64,000 bases of DNA. Source: an uncultured Microbulbifer sp. Its GTDB lineage: Bacteria; Pseudomonadota; Gammaproteobacteria; Pseudomonadales; Cellvibrionaceae. Within the stretch, counting starts at the first letter, position 1; each line of letters starts with the position of its first letter. Positions 1 through 8,488 of the stretch are shown here, in pieces. The translations under genes and the position numbers were made by a program. Below the pieces are notes generated by a model, which did not search any database, was not told the DNA's origin, and worked only from the letters and a program-made list of their open reading frames with translations. The stretch covers positions 21,520 through 85,519 of the forward strand of contig NZ_CANMKV010000020.1 of assembly GCF_947498635.1 (NCBI RefSeq). Reading direction: 5' to 3'.

Positions 1-192
1 CTTAACAGCACCAAGCACAGCGCCATCAAATGCCTGCTGAATGACATTTGCCGTCCCCCAATTTTTAATTATTAAAAGCCAATACTCTGCGGTGCCCTGA
101 CCACATCTGGATTGTGGCCAAGAGTAGCACTTAGAGTAACCCCAATCTGCACAAAAAACAGGCTGAAAAGTTTTCTTATACGCTGCATCCAT
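1..192 (-). CDS. Partial hypothetical protein, N-terminal 64 residues
   Basis: An open frame of 64 codons runs from an ATG at 192 leftwards off the window edge without a stop. An AAGGTG ribosome-binding site lies 3 to 4 bases before the ATG. The visible protein starts MDAAYKKTFQPVFCADWG and is rich in Cys and Trp in its first 40 residues (four Cys, four Trp), then turns into an Ala/Gly/Val stretch ending DGAVLGAVK. No signal peptide is evident. I do not recognise the family. It is divergent from the gene at 246, with only 53 bases between the start codons. The Cys-rich start followed by a small hydrophobic segment could suit a small secreted or pore-forming peptide, but that is speculation. 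Confidence 0.7.
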   Translation of the reverse strand, partial: MDAAYKKTFQPVFCADWGYSKCYSWPQSRCGQGTAEYWLLIIKNWGTANVIQQAFDGAVLGAVK

Positions 193-245
193 TTGCACCT
201 TCAATCTCGTCTGAAAGGGAAAGGCAGAAAAACAGAGATTGAACT

Positions 246-1016
246 ATGTGGAAACCATTTGCGATTTCAACACTGATTGGTTTGGGTGGAGCAGGCCAGG
301 TCATGGCACACGAATCCATTCATATCGATACCGACAACTGTGAGTCAACGCTCGACTACACAGTGAAAGTGGGACCCGACTTCTTCGAAGTACACGAGGA
401 TAGTGATAAGCAACAATTGGTGTACTTCCACTCACCGGCACAGCTGCAGGTAAATGGAAGCCCGGTAACTCTGGATACCCAACAACAACAACTGTTGCAG
501 GAGTATCGCCAAAAACTGCACCTCGCCGGCCGTGACACCCTTTTGGTGACACTGGAAGCCGTAGATATCGCCATGGACGGATTGTCTATCGCTATCAGCG
601 CCCTGGCGAGCCCGGATCACCCGGAGAATCAGGAGCTGAAACAATTCTCTGTGGATTTAATTCAGCGCACCGAGGATCGCCTCAATCGCGAAGGGGAAGT
701 CTACTATCTCGGCGATACTGAGATTGGCAACTTTATTGACGAGACAATCTCCAAAGAATTTGAGCCCCGTATCGAACGCCTGGCCAAGGATGCCGCGGGT
801 ACTATTGCCTGGCACGCTCTCAAGGCCGCGTTCACCGGAGGACAGAGTATTGAGGAGCGCGCTACCGAACAGGCGGAACAGTTACTGGAACATCGCGCAG
901 AACAGATTGAGCAAACTGCCGAGCAACTTTGTGCCTCTCTGCAGTCCATTGACCAACTGGAAACACAATTACATCAAGCCGTACCCGAGCTGGGCGACTA
1001 TGATCTGGTCAAATAG
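246..1016 (+). CDS. DUF2884 (YggN-like) periplasmic protein
   Basis: This 256-residue protein has a short hydrophobic N-terminus that can serve as a signal peptide (cleavage near VMA-HES, residues 19-22). A conserved-looking segment from about residue 28 (the DNCESTLDYTVKVGPDFFEV region) resembles the DUF2884/YggN family of unknown function. The C-terminal third is a charged alpha-helical region rich in Glu and Gln, predicted as coiled coil. It stands alone on the plus strand and ends in a good intrinsic terminator. The family assignment is from memory of sequence pattern, not a search. No enzymatic role can be inferred. Confidence 0.7.
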   Translation: MWKPFAISTLIGLGGAGQVMAHESIHIDTDNCESTLDYTVKVGPDFFEVHEDSDKQQLVYFHSPAQLQVNGSPVTLDTQQQQLLQEYRQKLHLAGRDTLLVTLEAVDIAMDGLSIAISALASPDHPENQELKQFSVDLIQRTEDRLNREGEVYYLGDTEIGNFIDETISKEFEPRIERLAKDAAGTIAWHALKAAFTGGQSIEERATEQAEQLLEHRAEQIEQTAEQLCASLQSIDQLETQLHQAVPELGDYDLVK

Positions 1017-1056
1017 TATTAGTGCCAACCGGTCTTAATTTTATCCCCCAAAGCCT

Positions 1057-1077
1057 GGCCGCTCTGCGGCCTTTTTT
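1057..1077 (+). terminator. Intrinsic terminator after the DUF2884 gene
   Basis: GGCCGC, a TCT loop and GCGGCC are followed directly by six T. It lies 40 bases after the stop at 1016 and just before the convergent stop codon at 1076. Confidence 0.85.
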
Positions 1078-2026
1078 ATTGCAGTTGCAATTTTTTAAGA
1101 AATTGCTTTGCATCGCGAACACTTCCCTTCGCGTGCTCCACATGGGTCATATGCCCGACTTTTTCGTAAGCAATCAACTTACTATTCGGTATTTCATGAG
1201 AAAAATACTCACCTACCTCTAGCGGAATAATTTGATCTTCTGATCCCCAGAGAAACAAAACAGGAGTTTGTATATGCTCAAGCCCTAAAAGCGGTTGGAA
1301 ATTGACTGTAGCATTAGCGACAAGATTAATAGCCGTGCCACGACTTTTCTTATAACGCGAGAGTAGGTAAATACGGTCCACCATTTTTTCCGGTACAGCA
1401 TTTGGATTATAGAAAAACCGGGCTTTTAACAGTTTTCTAAACAGCCCACGGCTACCCAAATGAGAAACAAAGCGTCGCCCCCAGTGACTGAGTGCGAAAC
1501 GCGCCATAGAGGCAGGCATTTTCAGCCCCTTGTCACATTGATAACCGCCCGGTGCAATCAAGATTGCGGCCTCAGCAGTATCGGGGTGTTCAATCAAGTA
1601 GCGCAGTACCGCATTGCCTCCAAAGGAGTGACCAACAAGAACAAACCTCTGCAACCCCATTGCCTCAATAAACCGCGCGATAAAATCCGCCAGGTGCTTA
1701 GGCGTATAGGTTCCCCCCGGCAAGGGATCTGTCAGACCGTGGCCTGGAAGATCCACCAATATCAAGTGGTAATCCCTAGCCAACACTTTTGCCCACTCCC
1801 CCCAGCCCCCCAAGGAGTCCCCACCACCATGAAAACACAAAAGCAGTGGGCGCCCCTCCCTGCCTACTTCCCGATAGTTCACCGAAAAACCATCGGCAAA
1901 AGCTAACTGGTTGTAGGAAAAACGGGACAATTCGTTGCGGCTCAGACTAGGGCTGAAAAACGCGATTCCCAGTAACCAGATAAAAATCAGCAGAAGTATA
2001 AGGACAATCCAGAATGCCATAATCAC
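1076..2026 (-). CDS. Membrane-anchored alpha/beta hydrolase
   Basis: The 316-residue protein starts with a single hydrophobic segment (residues 4-24), then carries an alpha/beta-hydrolase fold. The oxyanion motif HGGG is at 66-69 and the nucleophile elbow GHSFGG is at 132-137 with Ser134. The likely acid is Asp264 (GSEDQ) and the likely base His292 (VGHMTHVEH). The triad is complete, so an active esterase or lipase-like hydrolase facing the periplasm or membrane is expected; the substrate is unknown. The start is GTG at 2026, preceded by AGGGAGG seven bases upstream; the ATG at 2020 is a weaker alternative at 13 bases. The stop is convergent with the terminator of the upstream gene. Confidence 0.85.
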   Translation of the reverse strand: MIMAFWIVLILLLIFIWLLGIAFFSPSLSRNELSRFSYNQLAFADGFSVNYREVGREGRPLLLCFHGGGDSLGGWGEWAKVLARDYHLILVDLPGHGLTDPLPGGTYTPKHLADFIARFIEAMGLQRFVLVGHSFGGNAVLRYLIEHPDTAEAAILIAPGGYQCDKGLKMPASMARFALSHWGRRFVSHLGSRGLFRKLLKARFFYNPNAVPEKMVDRIYLLSRYKKSRGTAINLVANATVNFQPLLGLEHIQTPVLFLWGSEDQIIPLEVGEYFSHEIPNSKLIAYEKVGHMTHVEHAKGSVRDAKQFLKKLQLQ

Positions 2027-2089
2027 GACAGGGCCTCCCTAGCCCGCGCTGGTTGTTTAAGAAGACAGCGTGACCCCAAAATTATTAGT

Positions 2090-2425
2090 TTATCGAAGAA
2101 ATGTCAGCCCTTTGAGACTGGTCGAGGCTACAGCCACATAAAAGTGCATCAATAAAATCATAAAGAGACCACCGACCAGAATTAGCCAAAACCGGTTGTA
2201 CCCCAGGTGACGCATGGATAGGAACCAGGCGCCAAGATTTAACAGCTGTAATACAGCAGATAAGCCCGCCAACAGCACCGCTTCGGTATAGGCCAGCCAG
2301 GTGAGATTAAAAGCAAGGGAGGGAACCTGAGTCATCACCGCGGCTGCCCCCAGCAAGGCTGCCGCCAAGCCAACATTACGCACTGAGTCGAAGGTAATTT
2401 CCAAGGCCCGAGGATAATCGCTCAT
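2090..2425 (-). CDS. Small integral membrane protein, hypothetical
   Basis: A 111-residue protein with about three hydrophobic segments (near 15-35, 42-68 and 78-100) and few charged residues between them. It lies 63 bases upstream of the alpha/beta hydrolase on the same strand and may be cotranscribed with it. GGGAG precedes the ATG closely. I do not recognise the family. It could be a small membrane subunit or an uncharacterised DUF; nothing visible gives a function. Confidence 0.6.
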   Translation of the reverse strand: MSDYPRALEITFDSVRNVGLAAALLGAAAVMTQVPSLAFNLTWLAYTEAVLLAGLSAVLQLLNLGAWFLSMRHLGYNRFWLILVGGLFMILLMHFYVAVASTSLKGLTFLR

Positions 2426-2621
2426 TTACTCCCTGTATCCATTTACCCAGTTCTGCCCATTTTAAAAACCTGTGGGCCAACCAGAAGAATAGATTGCATT
2501 CAGCAATGGGGTTCTAAATCCATCAGATAAGCAGCTTAAGCGAGGATTAGTAAGTATTGCCCGCGTGTAATGCGACAGTGCCAGGCCTTGTACACACGAA
2601 CTACCGAGTTACAAGCCGAAT

Positions 2622-4016
2622 TTATTCCTTAAACTCAAGCACCTGTTCCATCGCCCGGCGGATAGAGTCCAATGACAAAGTAATATCCTCCGCCGTGGTA
2701 GCCCAAGATGAGACACTGAGACGTAAAGCCATTCTATCCCGCCACACGGTCGTACCGAACCAGCACACGCCTTCCTCCTGCACAATACCTACAATCTGCT
2801 GCAACGCGGATTCGTCATTGATGCTCGCGACCACTTGATTCAGCACCACTGCATTGAGAATCTCAAAGCCTAAATTGGCTAGGCCGTCGGCAAACTGACG
2901 GGCAAAATCGCAGCACCGCTCCACCAAATTAGCCACGCCTTCACAGCCCATTTCCTGAATCGCCGCCCAAACCTCAACGCCCCGGGCGCGGCGGGAAAAC
3001 TCAGGAACCATATCCTTCGGTGGCACCTGGACTCCAGACAGTAAATAAGGCGCCTGTGTAGTCATAACACAGTGCACCGCCCGGGCCTCGCGACAGATAG
3101 CAACACCACAATCGTAGGGTGTATTCAGCCATTTGTGCCCATCAACCGTCCAGGAGTCCGCTAACGCCACTCCCGCAGTTAGGTATCGCTGCCTAGGTGA
3201 AGCCGCCGCCCACAAGCCAAAGGCGCCATCCACATGTACCCAGGCTCCAGCCGCCTTGGCCCTCGGGATGATTTCTTCAAAAGGATCAAAATGACCGGAA
3301 TTTACATTGCCTGCCTGCAAACACACGATGGTGGTTTCATCCAACTCGGGGAAAGAACCTACAAGCACTCGGCCCTGATTGTCGCAGGGAGCTTTCACCA
3401 ATTGGTCTGTACCAATTCCAAGAATCGACAAAGCTTTATGCACTGTGACATGGGATTCTTCAGATACAATAATCCTCAGCGGGGGTGCTCCGGCTAGCCC
3501 CTTTTTCGCCAGATCAATACCCAGTTTCTCATATTGATGGTTGCGTGCTGCAGCCAAACAAACCATGTTCGCCATAGAGGAGCCAGTGGTAAATCCAACA
3601 CTACTTTCTTCCGGTAACTCCAGCAATTGCAGTAGCCACTGAGCGGCAATGCGCTCCAAGTAAACTGCCGAGGGTGCCGATGATTCCAGTACCGCCACTT
3701 GGTCCCAGGCCGCATTTAAAATAGAGGCCCCCATTGCTGCCGGGGTAGAGCCCCCGACCACCAAACCGAAGAAGCGACCACCGGTACTCGCCACAGTAGC
3801 GGGAGAGGCGTAATGATGGAGCTCTGCAATCACCTGTTGCGCCTCTTGCCCTTTGTGAGGCAGGGAGGAGTTTAATCTTTCCAGCTCACTCAAATCTAAA
3901 GGTGATGGACTGACTCTTCGCTCGCGAATTTTGGATATATATTCCTCAGCACATCGACTTGCCTCAGACAGAGCCTTTAAAGATTTCAAATTACTGGTCA
4001 TTTTATTCTTTTTCAT
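2622..4016 (-). CDS. Pyridoxal-phosphate-dependent decarboxylase (group II type)
   Basis: This 464-residue protein has the layout of fold-type I amino-acid decarboxylases. TTGSSMANM (143-151) is the phosphate-binding turn. ESH at 187-189 carries the His expected to stack on the cofactor, Asp263 in HVDGAF should bind the pyridine nitrogen, and Lys295 in VDGHKWLN should form the Schiff base. All key residues are present. Relatives include glutamate, aromatic L-amino-acid and diaminobutyrate decarboxylases; the substrate cannot be read from the sequence. Two starts are possible (4016 and an in-frame ATG at 4001). It follows the SGNH hydrolase on the same strand with a 64-base gap, so an ArsR-SGNH-decarboxylase transcription unit is possible. 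Confidence 0.85.
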   Translation of the reverse strand: MKKNKMTSNLKSLKALSEASRCAEEYISKIRERRVSPSPLDLSELERLNSSLPHKGQEAQQVIAELHHYASPATVASTGGRFFGLVVGGSTPAAMGASILNAAWDQVAVLESSAPSAVYLERIAAQWLLQLLELPEESSVGFTTGSSMANMVCLAAARNHQYEKLGIDLAKKGLAGAPPLRIIVSEESHVTVHKALSILGIGTDQLVKAPCDNQGRVLVGSFPELDETTIVCLQAGNVNSGHFDPFEEIIPRAKAAGAWVHVDGAFGLWAAASPRQRYLTAGVALADSWTVDGHKWLNTPYDCGVAICREARAVHCVMTTQAPYLLSGVQVPPKDMVPEFSRRARGVEVWAAIQEMGCEGVANLVERCCDFARQFADGLANLGFEILNAVVLNQVVASINDESALQQIVGIVQEEGVCWFGTTVWRDRMALRLSVSSWATTAEDITLSLDSIRRAMEQVLEFKE

Positions 4017-4080
4017 TTATTCGCCTCACACTTCCCTTTATCAAAATTTTTAGACGGCAAGGAAATTTTCGCAACAGAAT

Positions 4081-4704
4081 CTAAAAATAATTTCTCGAAA
4101 TAAAATTCCAGGTCTGCTCACAAAGTAATTGATGCCCAACGGGGTTTGCATGGAGCCCATCTTCAGAAAGCAGTGGCATAATCGCCAATGCGCACCATAA
4201 ACTTTCAAAATCCAGCACTGGGATCCCTTCACTCAAGGCTACCTCTCTCACCACTTGGCTATAAAGCTGTGCATCTTTTCGAAAGAAATAGCTATCGCTA
4301 TCGCGATAAGGCGTCGTTCTCCGCTCATCAAAGGGGATGCCGGTCATTACAAAGCTGGGGGCGATCTCACTGGATGCTTGCAGTAGTTCTAACATCGCCT
4401 GGCGAAAAAAATCCAAAGCCATCGTATTCTTTGCCGCTTCCCCGCCAATGCGGCAAATATCATTATAACCAGGGTAGAGCCCTATTAAATGGGGCCTTCT
4501 CACAGAGAGTTCCGCTGAAACCCGCTGAGTAAGCGATACAACACTTTCACCAAATATTCCCAATGCATAGACTAAGTTTTTGGGATTCAAAGGTTCGTAA
4601 CGGAAACGAAACCTTTGAACGAAGCCTCCCAGCTCGGTATCACCTCGTCCATAGATGGAGCTTGAACCAATAAAGGCGATCTTTTTGGGAACTCTTCTAG
4701 ACAT
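4081..4704 (-). CDS. SGNH/GDSL-family hydrolase
   Basis: A 207-residue cytoplasmic-looking protein with the blocks of SGNH hydrolases. Block I is IGSSSIYGRGD, with a Ser at 14-16 as nucleophile. A GYND segment (79-82) supplies the Asn block. The C-terminal DGLH (182-185) supplies the Asp and His of the triad. AAGG sits about eight bases before the ATG. Esterase, acyl-hydrolase or thioesterase activity is expected from the family, with no substrate implied. It lies between an ArsR-type regulator and a PLP decarboxylase on the same strand. Confidence 0.8.
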   Translation of the reverse strand: MSRRVPKKIAFIGSSSIYGRGDTELGGFVQRFRFRYEPLNPKNLVYALGIFGESVVSLTQRVSAELSVRRPHLIGLYPGYNDICRIGGEAAKNTMALDFFRQAMLELLQASSEIAPSFVMTGIPFDERRTTPYRDSDSYFFRKDAQLYSQVVREVALSEGIPVLDFESLWCALAIMPLLSEDGLHANPVGHQLLCEQTWNFISRNYF

Positions 4705-4877
4705 AGGAATAACCTTCAGGTTAAATGGGCTTTAATGTTCGCTACAAGTTACTACCAACAAAAAATATAGTTCCAACAATTTATGAAACACAAATTAAAA
4801 AAACAGTTATTCAAACAGTATAGAACTCCTATTTGAATAGGCGGGTAATACACCCATTTACCGACCGCCACCAAATT

Positions 4878-5564
4878 TCAAATTTCAATCGATACCCGAT
4901 AGTTATGTAGGAATTTCTTAAGGCCAGAATGTGAGAAGTCAATCACGCGAGAATCCAATCTTCTCTGCGCCCATTTTTTGCTAAACGCATCCTCTAATAT
5001 CCATTGACCCAGACTGCCTGCCAGATGATTACGTCTCTCACTCCAGTCTAAACAAGACTTGCACAATGGACGCCGAGTCTTTCTCAACTCCTCAATATCA
5101 ACACCTAGTTTAGAGAAAAATTTCTTCCCTTTTTCAGTCAGTTCCGCACTCTGAAACTCTTCGAGGATGATACCTTCTGCCATTAGAGAGTCATATAGAG
5201 CAATTCCGAAACTCCCAGCCAGATGATCGTAACAAATTCGAGCTTTTCTCAGGTCAGGATTTGCCGGGCCAGTATCAATACTTCTGCGCGCCTGCGTACT
5301 ACTTATATTGAGCAGCTTCTCCAATATTTCCGCCACCTCATGATCGCGCAACTGAAAATATTTATGGCGCCCTTGTTTGCGCACCACCAGCAAACTGCCC
5401 TCGGTAAGTTTGGATAAATGCGTACTCGCTGTCTGAGCACTGATATCCGCCTCACAGGCCAATTCGGTTGCCGTCAGGGCTTTACCACTCATCAGTGCCA
5501 TTAACATTTTTGAGCGAGTCTTATCACCAATCAGACCCGCCACCAGAGATATATCAGGCTCCAT
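4878..5564 (-). CDS. ArsR-type winged-helix transcriptional regulator
   Basis: The preferred start is the ATG at 5564, giving 228 residues. Upstream in-frame codons would leave only five bases to the divergent gene, so the longer frame is unlikely. Residues 1-90 form an ArsR-like winged helix (TATELACEADISAQTASTHL as recognition region, then the KQGRHKYFQL wing). A C-terminal domain contains the pair CKSC followed by LDWSERRNHLAG, a block typical of a subgroup of ArsR-like regulators. The two Cys could sense metal or redox state, but this is inference. The gene is divergent from the NIPSNAP and ABM pair, which is its most likely target, and upstream of the SGNH and decarboxylase genes. Confidence 0.85.
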   Translation of the reverse strand: MEPDISLVAGLIGDKTRSKMLMALMSGKALTATELACEADISAQTASTHLSKLTEGSLLVVRKQGRHKYFQLRDHEVAEILEKLLNISSTQARRSIDTGPANPDLRKARICYDHLAGSFGIALYDSLMAEGIILEEFQSAELTEKGKKFFSKLGVDIEELRKTRRPLCKSCLDWSERRNHLAGSLGQWILEDAFSKKWAQRRLDSRVIDFSHSGLKKFLHNYRVSIEI

Positions 5565-5650
5565 AAGCACACCAAATAGTTCGTTGTAGATCGAAGCATA
5601 AAAACTATTGAGCCATAGAATGCAACGTATCCCAAACAGAGGCAAAGCTT

Positions 5651-5992
5651 ATGACGATTACCTGCTTTATCGAGTATTGTATAAACCCCCATCAATTGGA
5701 TGAATTCAGAGAGTATGCAGAGAATTGGGGAAAAATTATCCCTGAATGCGGAGGCGAACTCTTAGGTTACTTTCTACCCTATGAAGGCACAAATAACCGT
5801 GCCTTTGGCCTGATCAGTTTCGATAGTCTGGCGAGTTACGAGCAATATAGAAAACGGCTTAAAGCCTCCGAATTGGGCGCTGCCAATTTCCGCGTTGCTA
5901 TGAACAAGAAGTTTATCAACAAGGAGAAACGTTCATTCCTTCAGCCGGTGCCATGTACTTATCTAGCCATAAACCAAGGATATGGAAAATAA
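5651..5992 (+). CDS. NIPSNAP-family protein
   Basis: A 113-residue dimeric alpha/beta-barrel (ferredoxin-like) protein with the [20 protein letters not shown] start and a [11 protein letters not shown] segment characteristic of bacterial NIPSNAP proteins. These resemble small monooxygenases and stress proteins, and their biochemical role is unclear. It is the first gene of a two-gene unit divergent from an ArsR-type regulator and ends two bases before the next start codon. This suggests coregulation with the monooxygenase-like gene that follows. Confidence 0.8.
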   Translation: MTITCFIEYCINPHQLDEFREYAENWGKIIPECGGELLGYFLPYEGTNNRAFGLISFDSLASYEQYRKRLKASELGAANFRVAMNKKFINKEKRSFLQPVPCTYLAINQGYGK

Positions 5993-5994
5993 AG

Positions 5995-6315
5995 ATGATC
6001 GCCGTTATTTTTGAGGTAACACCTAAAGAGACAGGCAGAGAATCCTACTTTTCCAAGGCCCAAGAGCTAAAGCGCTGGCTTCAGTATATTGATGGGTTTA
6101 TTTCGGTGGAAAGGTTTCAAAGTCTCTCCAGACCCAACACCGTTCTCTCTCTGTCGTTCTGGCGAGATGAGCAAGCAGTGCAAACCTGGAAAAATCAGAT
6201 GCAACATCGAGAGGCCCAGCAACTGGGCATAGACAGCTTATTTGAGCATTACCGCATTCGCATAGCTCAAGTAGTGCGTGATTACGATATCCATCGAGAG
6301 GAAAATACTAAATGA
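5995..6315 (+). CDS. Antibiotic biosynthesis monooxygenase (ABM) domain protein
   Basis: The start is taken as the ATG at 5995, two bases after the NIPSNAP stop, giving 106 residues beginning MIAVIFEVTPKETGRESYF. The pattern of one central helix with GFISVERFQS and SLSFWRDEQAVQTWKN matches the ABM superfamily of cofactor-free monooxygenase-like dimers. An upstream in-frame start overlapping the NIPSNAP gene exists but is less likely. The tight spacing implies translational coupling. The substrate is unknown. Confidence 0.8.
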   Translation: MIAVIFEVTPKETGRESYFSKAQELKRWLQYIDGFISVERFQSLSRPNTVLSLSFWRDEQAVQTWKNQMQHREAQQLGIDSLFEHYRIRIAQVVRDYDIHREENTK

Positions 6316-6526
6316 GTTAATTAGGATGAGACATTTATCCCAAGAGGCCAAATAAATTCTTTAATCCGACTGGCGAGGCGATAATTTCAATCGATCACTT
6401 TGTGCTTACTACAGCGATCAAGTAATAACCCTATTATTTGGAAATAACATAAGAAAAACCGGTACCAGAAATTCAAAAATCCGCTAAGAGCACAATAGCT
6501 GAAACCGGTTTTTCTTGCGATTAAGA

Positions 6527-6904
6527 CTAATTTAGATCGGTGGCGTATTGGCGTAACAGTTGCAAAGGTACGATTTCCAATGCTTTCAGGTGGGTACGCT
6601 GTAAAAAAACTCGCGGGGCCCTATCCTGCTGCTGGGCCTCTAACCAGCGCGCGGCACACAGACACCAGCGATCTCCCGGGGCCAGTCCCGGGAATCCATA
6701 TTCCTCAATGGGGCGACTTAAGTCGTTGCCACGGCTGCGGGAAAATGCGAGAAATTCGGCACTCACCTCGACACAAACCGTGTGGGAGCCCTGGTCCTCT
6801 TTGCAGGTATTACAGCAGCCATCGCGAAAAAAACCGGTCATTGGCGCCAAGCTACAGGGAACAAGAGGGTCGCCAAACACATTGACGGAATTATCCTTTT
6901 CCAT
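6527..6904 (-). CDS. DUF2237 family protein
   Basis: This 125-residue protein shows the DUF2237 signature throughout: NVFGDPLVPC near the start, TGFFRDGCCNT, GSHTVCVEVS, FSRSRGNDLS and the GLAPGDRWCLCAARW block. The family is widespread, Cys-rich and of unknown function, and the Cys arrangement suggests metal binding. It starts two bases after the stop of the DUF2939 gene on the same strand, so the two form an operon. Confidence 0.9.
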   Translation of the reverse strand: MEKDNSVNVFGDPLVPCSLAPMTGFFRDGCCNTCKEDQGSHTVCVEVSAEFLAFSRSRGNDLSRPIEEYGFPGLAPGDRWCLCAARWLEAQQQDRAPRVFLQRTHLKALEIVPLQLLRQYATDLN

Positions 6905-6906
6905 AA

Positions 6907-7524
6907 TCAGCCCGGCCCCGTACTGTCATTGAGCAACTCGATATCCACCAGCTGCCAATGCAGGCCATTGCGCTGCATTATCAGCCGCAGCTCCGCCCGG
7001 TCGGCCTCGCCATAATCGACACTGAAGTGATTGATATCGGTAAAGCGCCACTTGAGACGCTTCCAGTTGCGCTTGGAGCCCTGCTCTGAATCTTGCTCCC
7101 CTAAGGGAATAGCTCGCTCCTCCTGGGCTGCCCCCCCACCAATCAGTTCCCGCTCTATACCCCGTAAGTCATCACCGCCACGCAGTAGGGCAGCGATCCC
7201 CTCAGGGGTGACAAACTGTTGCATCAAAGGCCCCATCACAAAGTTGGCCCCGGCACTCAGGAGTTCATCAAACTCTTGCGGAATTGAATTACCTATAGAT
7301 GAGCGCAGCTGTTCCTGCATGCGAACTCTTAGATTGTCACGTAATACCGGAAAATCCACATAGCGCTCGAGAGTATCGATACTCTCACGCCTTTTTTCCG
7401 GCTCCTCAGCTTTAGCCATCTGCGCAGCCCGCTGTAACTGGTCCATTGAATAGAAGGGTAGCGCCACATATCCGGCGGCGATCAAAACCAGTATCACAGC
7501 TCCCGCCCATAGAGTTCTCTTCAT
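6907..7524 (-). CDS. DUF2939 domain protein
   Basis: A 205-residue protein with an N-terminal hydrophobic anchor (residues 4-23), then a DUF2939-like region with YVDFPVLRDNLRVRM and DELLSAGANFVMGPLMQQFVTPEGI. The C-terminal part (RNWKRLKWRFTDINHFSV onward) is also typical. The family has no known function and is probably exposed to the periplasm. It is upstream of and nearly contiguous with the DUF2237 gene, and divergent from the RDD/MoxR-region operon. Confidence 0.8.
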   Translation of the reverse strand: MKRTLWAGAVILVLIAAGYVALPFYSMDQLQRAAQMAKAEEPEKRRESIDTLERYVDFPVLRDNLRVRMQEQLRSSIGNSIPQEFDELLSAGANFVMGPLMQQFVTPEGIAALLRGGDDLRGIERELIGGGAAQEERAIPLGEQDSEQGSKRNWKRLKWRFTDINHFSVDYGEADRAELRLIMQRNGLHWQLVDIELLNDSTGPG

Positions 7525-7693
7525 TATTACCTCTCCTTTTTACGTCTAGGGGGAATTTTATGCTGAGAAAGATCCATCACCTAATTTGCTGCTGTACTGG
7601 CGTGGCATTGTTCCTAAATCACGCCTGTGAGATATTCGCCCCCAAGACTCTGCACACCCACCCAGTTAACTTTTAATAAGGACATCAGTCAGG

Positions 7694-8458
7694 ATGAGTG
7701 ATATTTATCAAGCTCCTCAGGCACAGCTAGCCGAGGGGGAAGAGAGTGGTGATTTTGGCTCTATTGAGAAAGGCATTGCCGGAGATTATTCGTTTGCGAT
7801 CGGGGAGATCCTCAGCGAAGCCTGGGAGCGTACCAGCGGTAACAAAGGCACGGTGTTGATCGGAGCACTGCTTTACGTAGTCGGCTCAATAGGTATCAGT
7901 ATCGTGGCTGGGCTGCTTACCGGTGCCGGTGGCGCTGCAGTACTGGGTATGGGGAGTACAGATCAAGCTTCTCAATCTATGTTTTTTGGGGCATTGATTT
8001 ACCAACTTATCGTCATTATTGCCGGTGCGCCGCTGGCCGTTGGTATGGCGATGATTGGAATCAAAATAGCCCGCGGGGAACAAACATCCGGAGCCGAGGT
8101 GTTTTCCTACTTTGACAAGATCGTACCCTTAGGCATTGGTACTATTATCATGTACTTGATGATTATGCTCGGCTCCCTGCTGCTGGTCATTCCCGGTATT
8201 TACTTGGCCATCGCATACTTGCTAGCAATGCCTTTGATTGCCGACCGCAATCTAGGCCCCTGGCAGGCCCTGGAAACATCTCGCAAAGCAATCTCCAAAA
8301 ACTGGTTCGCTTTCTTCGGACTCATAATCGTACTGCTACTGACCTATATGGCCGGCGGTTTAGCGCTGCTCATTGGCCTTATTTGGGCCATCCCCCTGTG
8401 CAGCATTGCCTATGGCGTCGCATATCGTAAGATCTTCGGCAGCCCCCACAAAGCCTGA
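7694..8458 (+). CDS. Multi-pass membrane protein with N-terminal AP-rich motif
   Basis: The 254-residue protein begins MSDIYQAPQAQLAEGEE, a short soluble head seen on several unrelated small membrane proteins. About six hydrophobic segments rich in Gly, Ala, Ile and Leu follow. The middle part (PLGIGTIIMYLMIMLGSLLLVIPGI and ALETSRKAISKNW, residues about 145-205) resembles YciC/DUF975-type membrane proteins. It lies 30 bases upstream of the RDD gene and probably belongs to the same transcription unit. Function unknown. Confidence 0.7.
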   Translation: MSDIYQAPQAQLAEGEESGDFGSIEKGIAGDYSFAIGEILSEAWERTSGNKGTVLIGALLYVVGSIGISIVAGLLTGAGGAAVLGMGSTDQASQSMFFGALIYQLIVIIAGAPLAVGMAMIGIKIARGEQTSGAEVFSYFDKIVPLGIGTIIMYLMIMLGSLLLVIPGIYLAIAYLLAMPLIADRNLGPWQALETSRKAISKNWFAFFGLIIVLLLTYMAGGLALLIGLIWAIPLCSIAYGVAYRKIFGSPHKA

Positions 8459-8488
8459 CTTTTAAAATAATCCAACAGGAGCGGTGGC

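Noticed and set aside
5565..5645. A 27-residue N-terminal extension of the ArsR-type regulator
   Set aside because: It would leave five bases to the divergent gene and is not domain-like; the ATG at 5564 starts at the winged helix.
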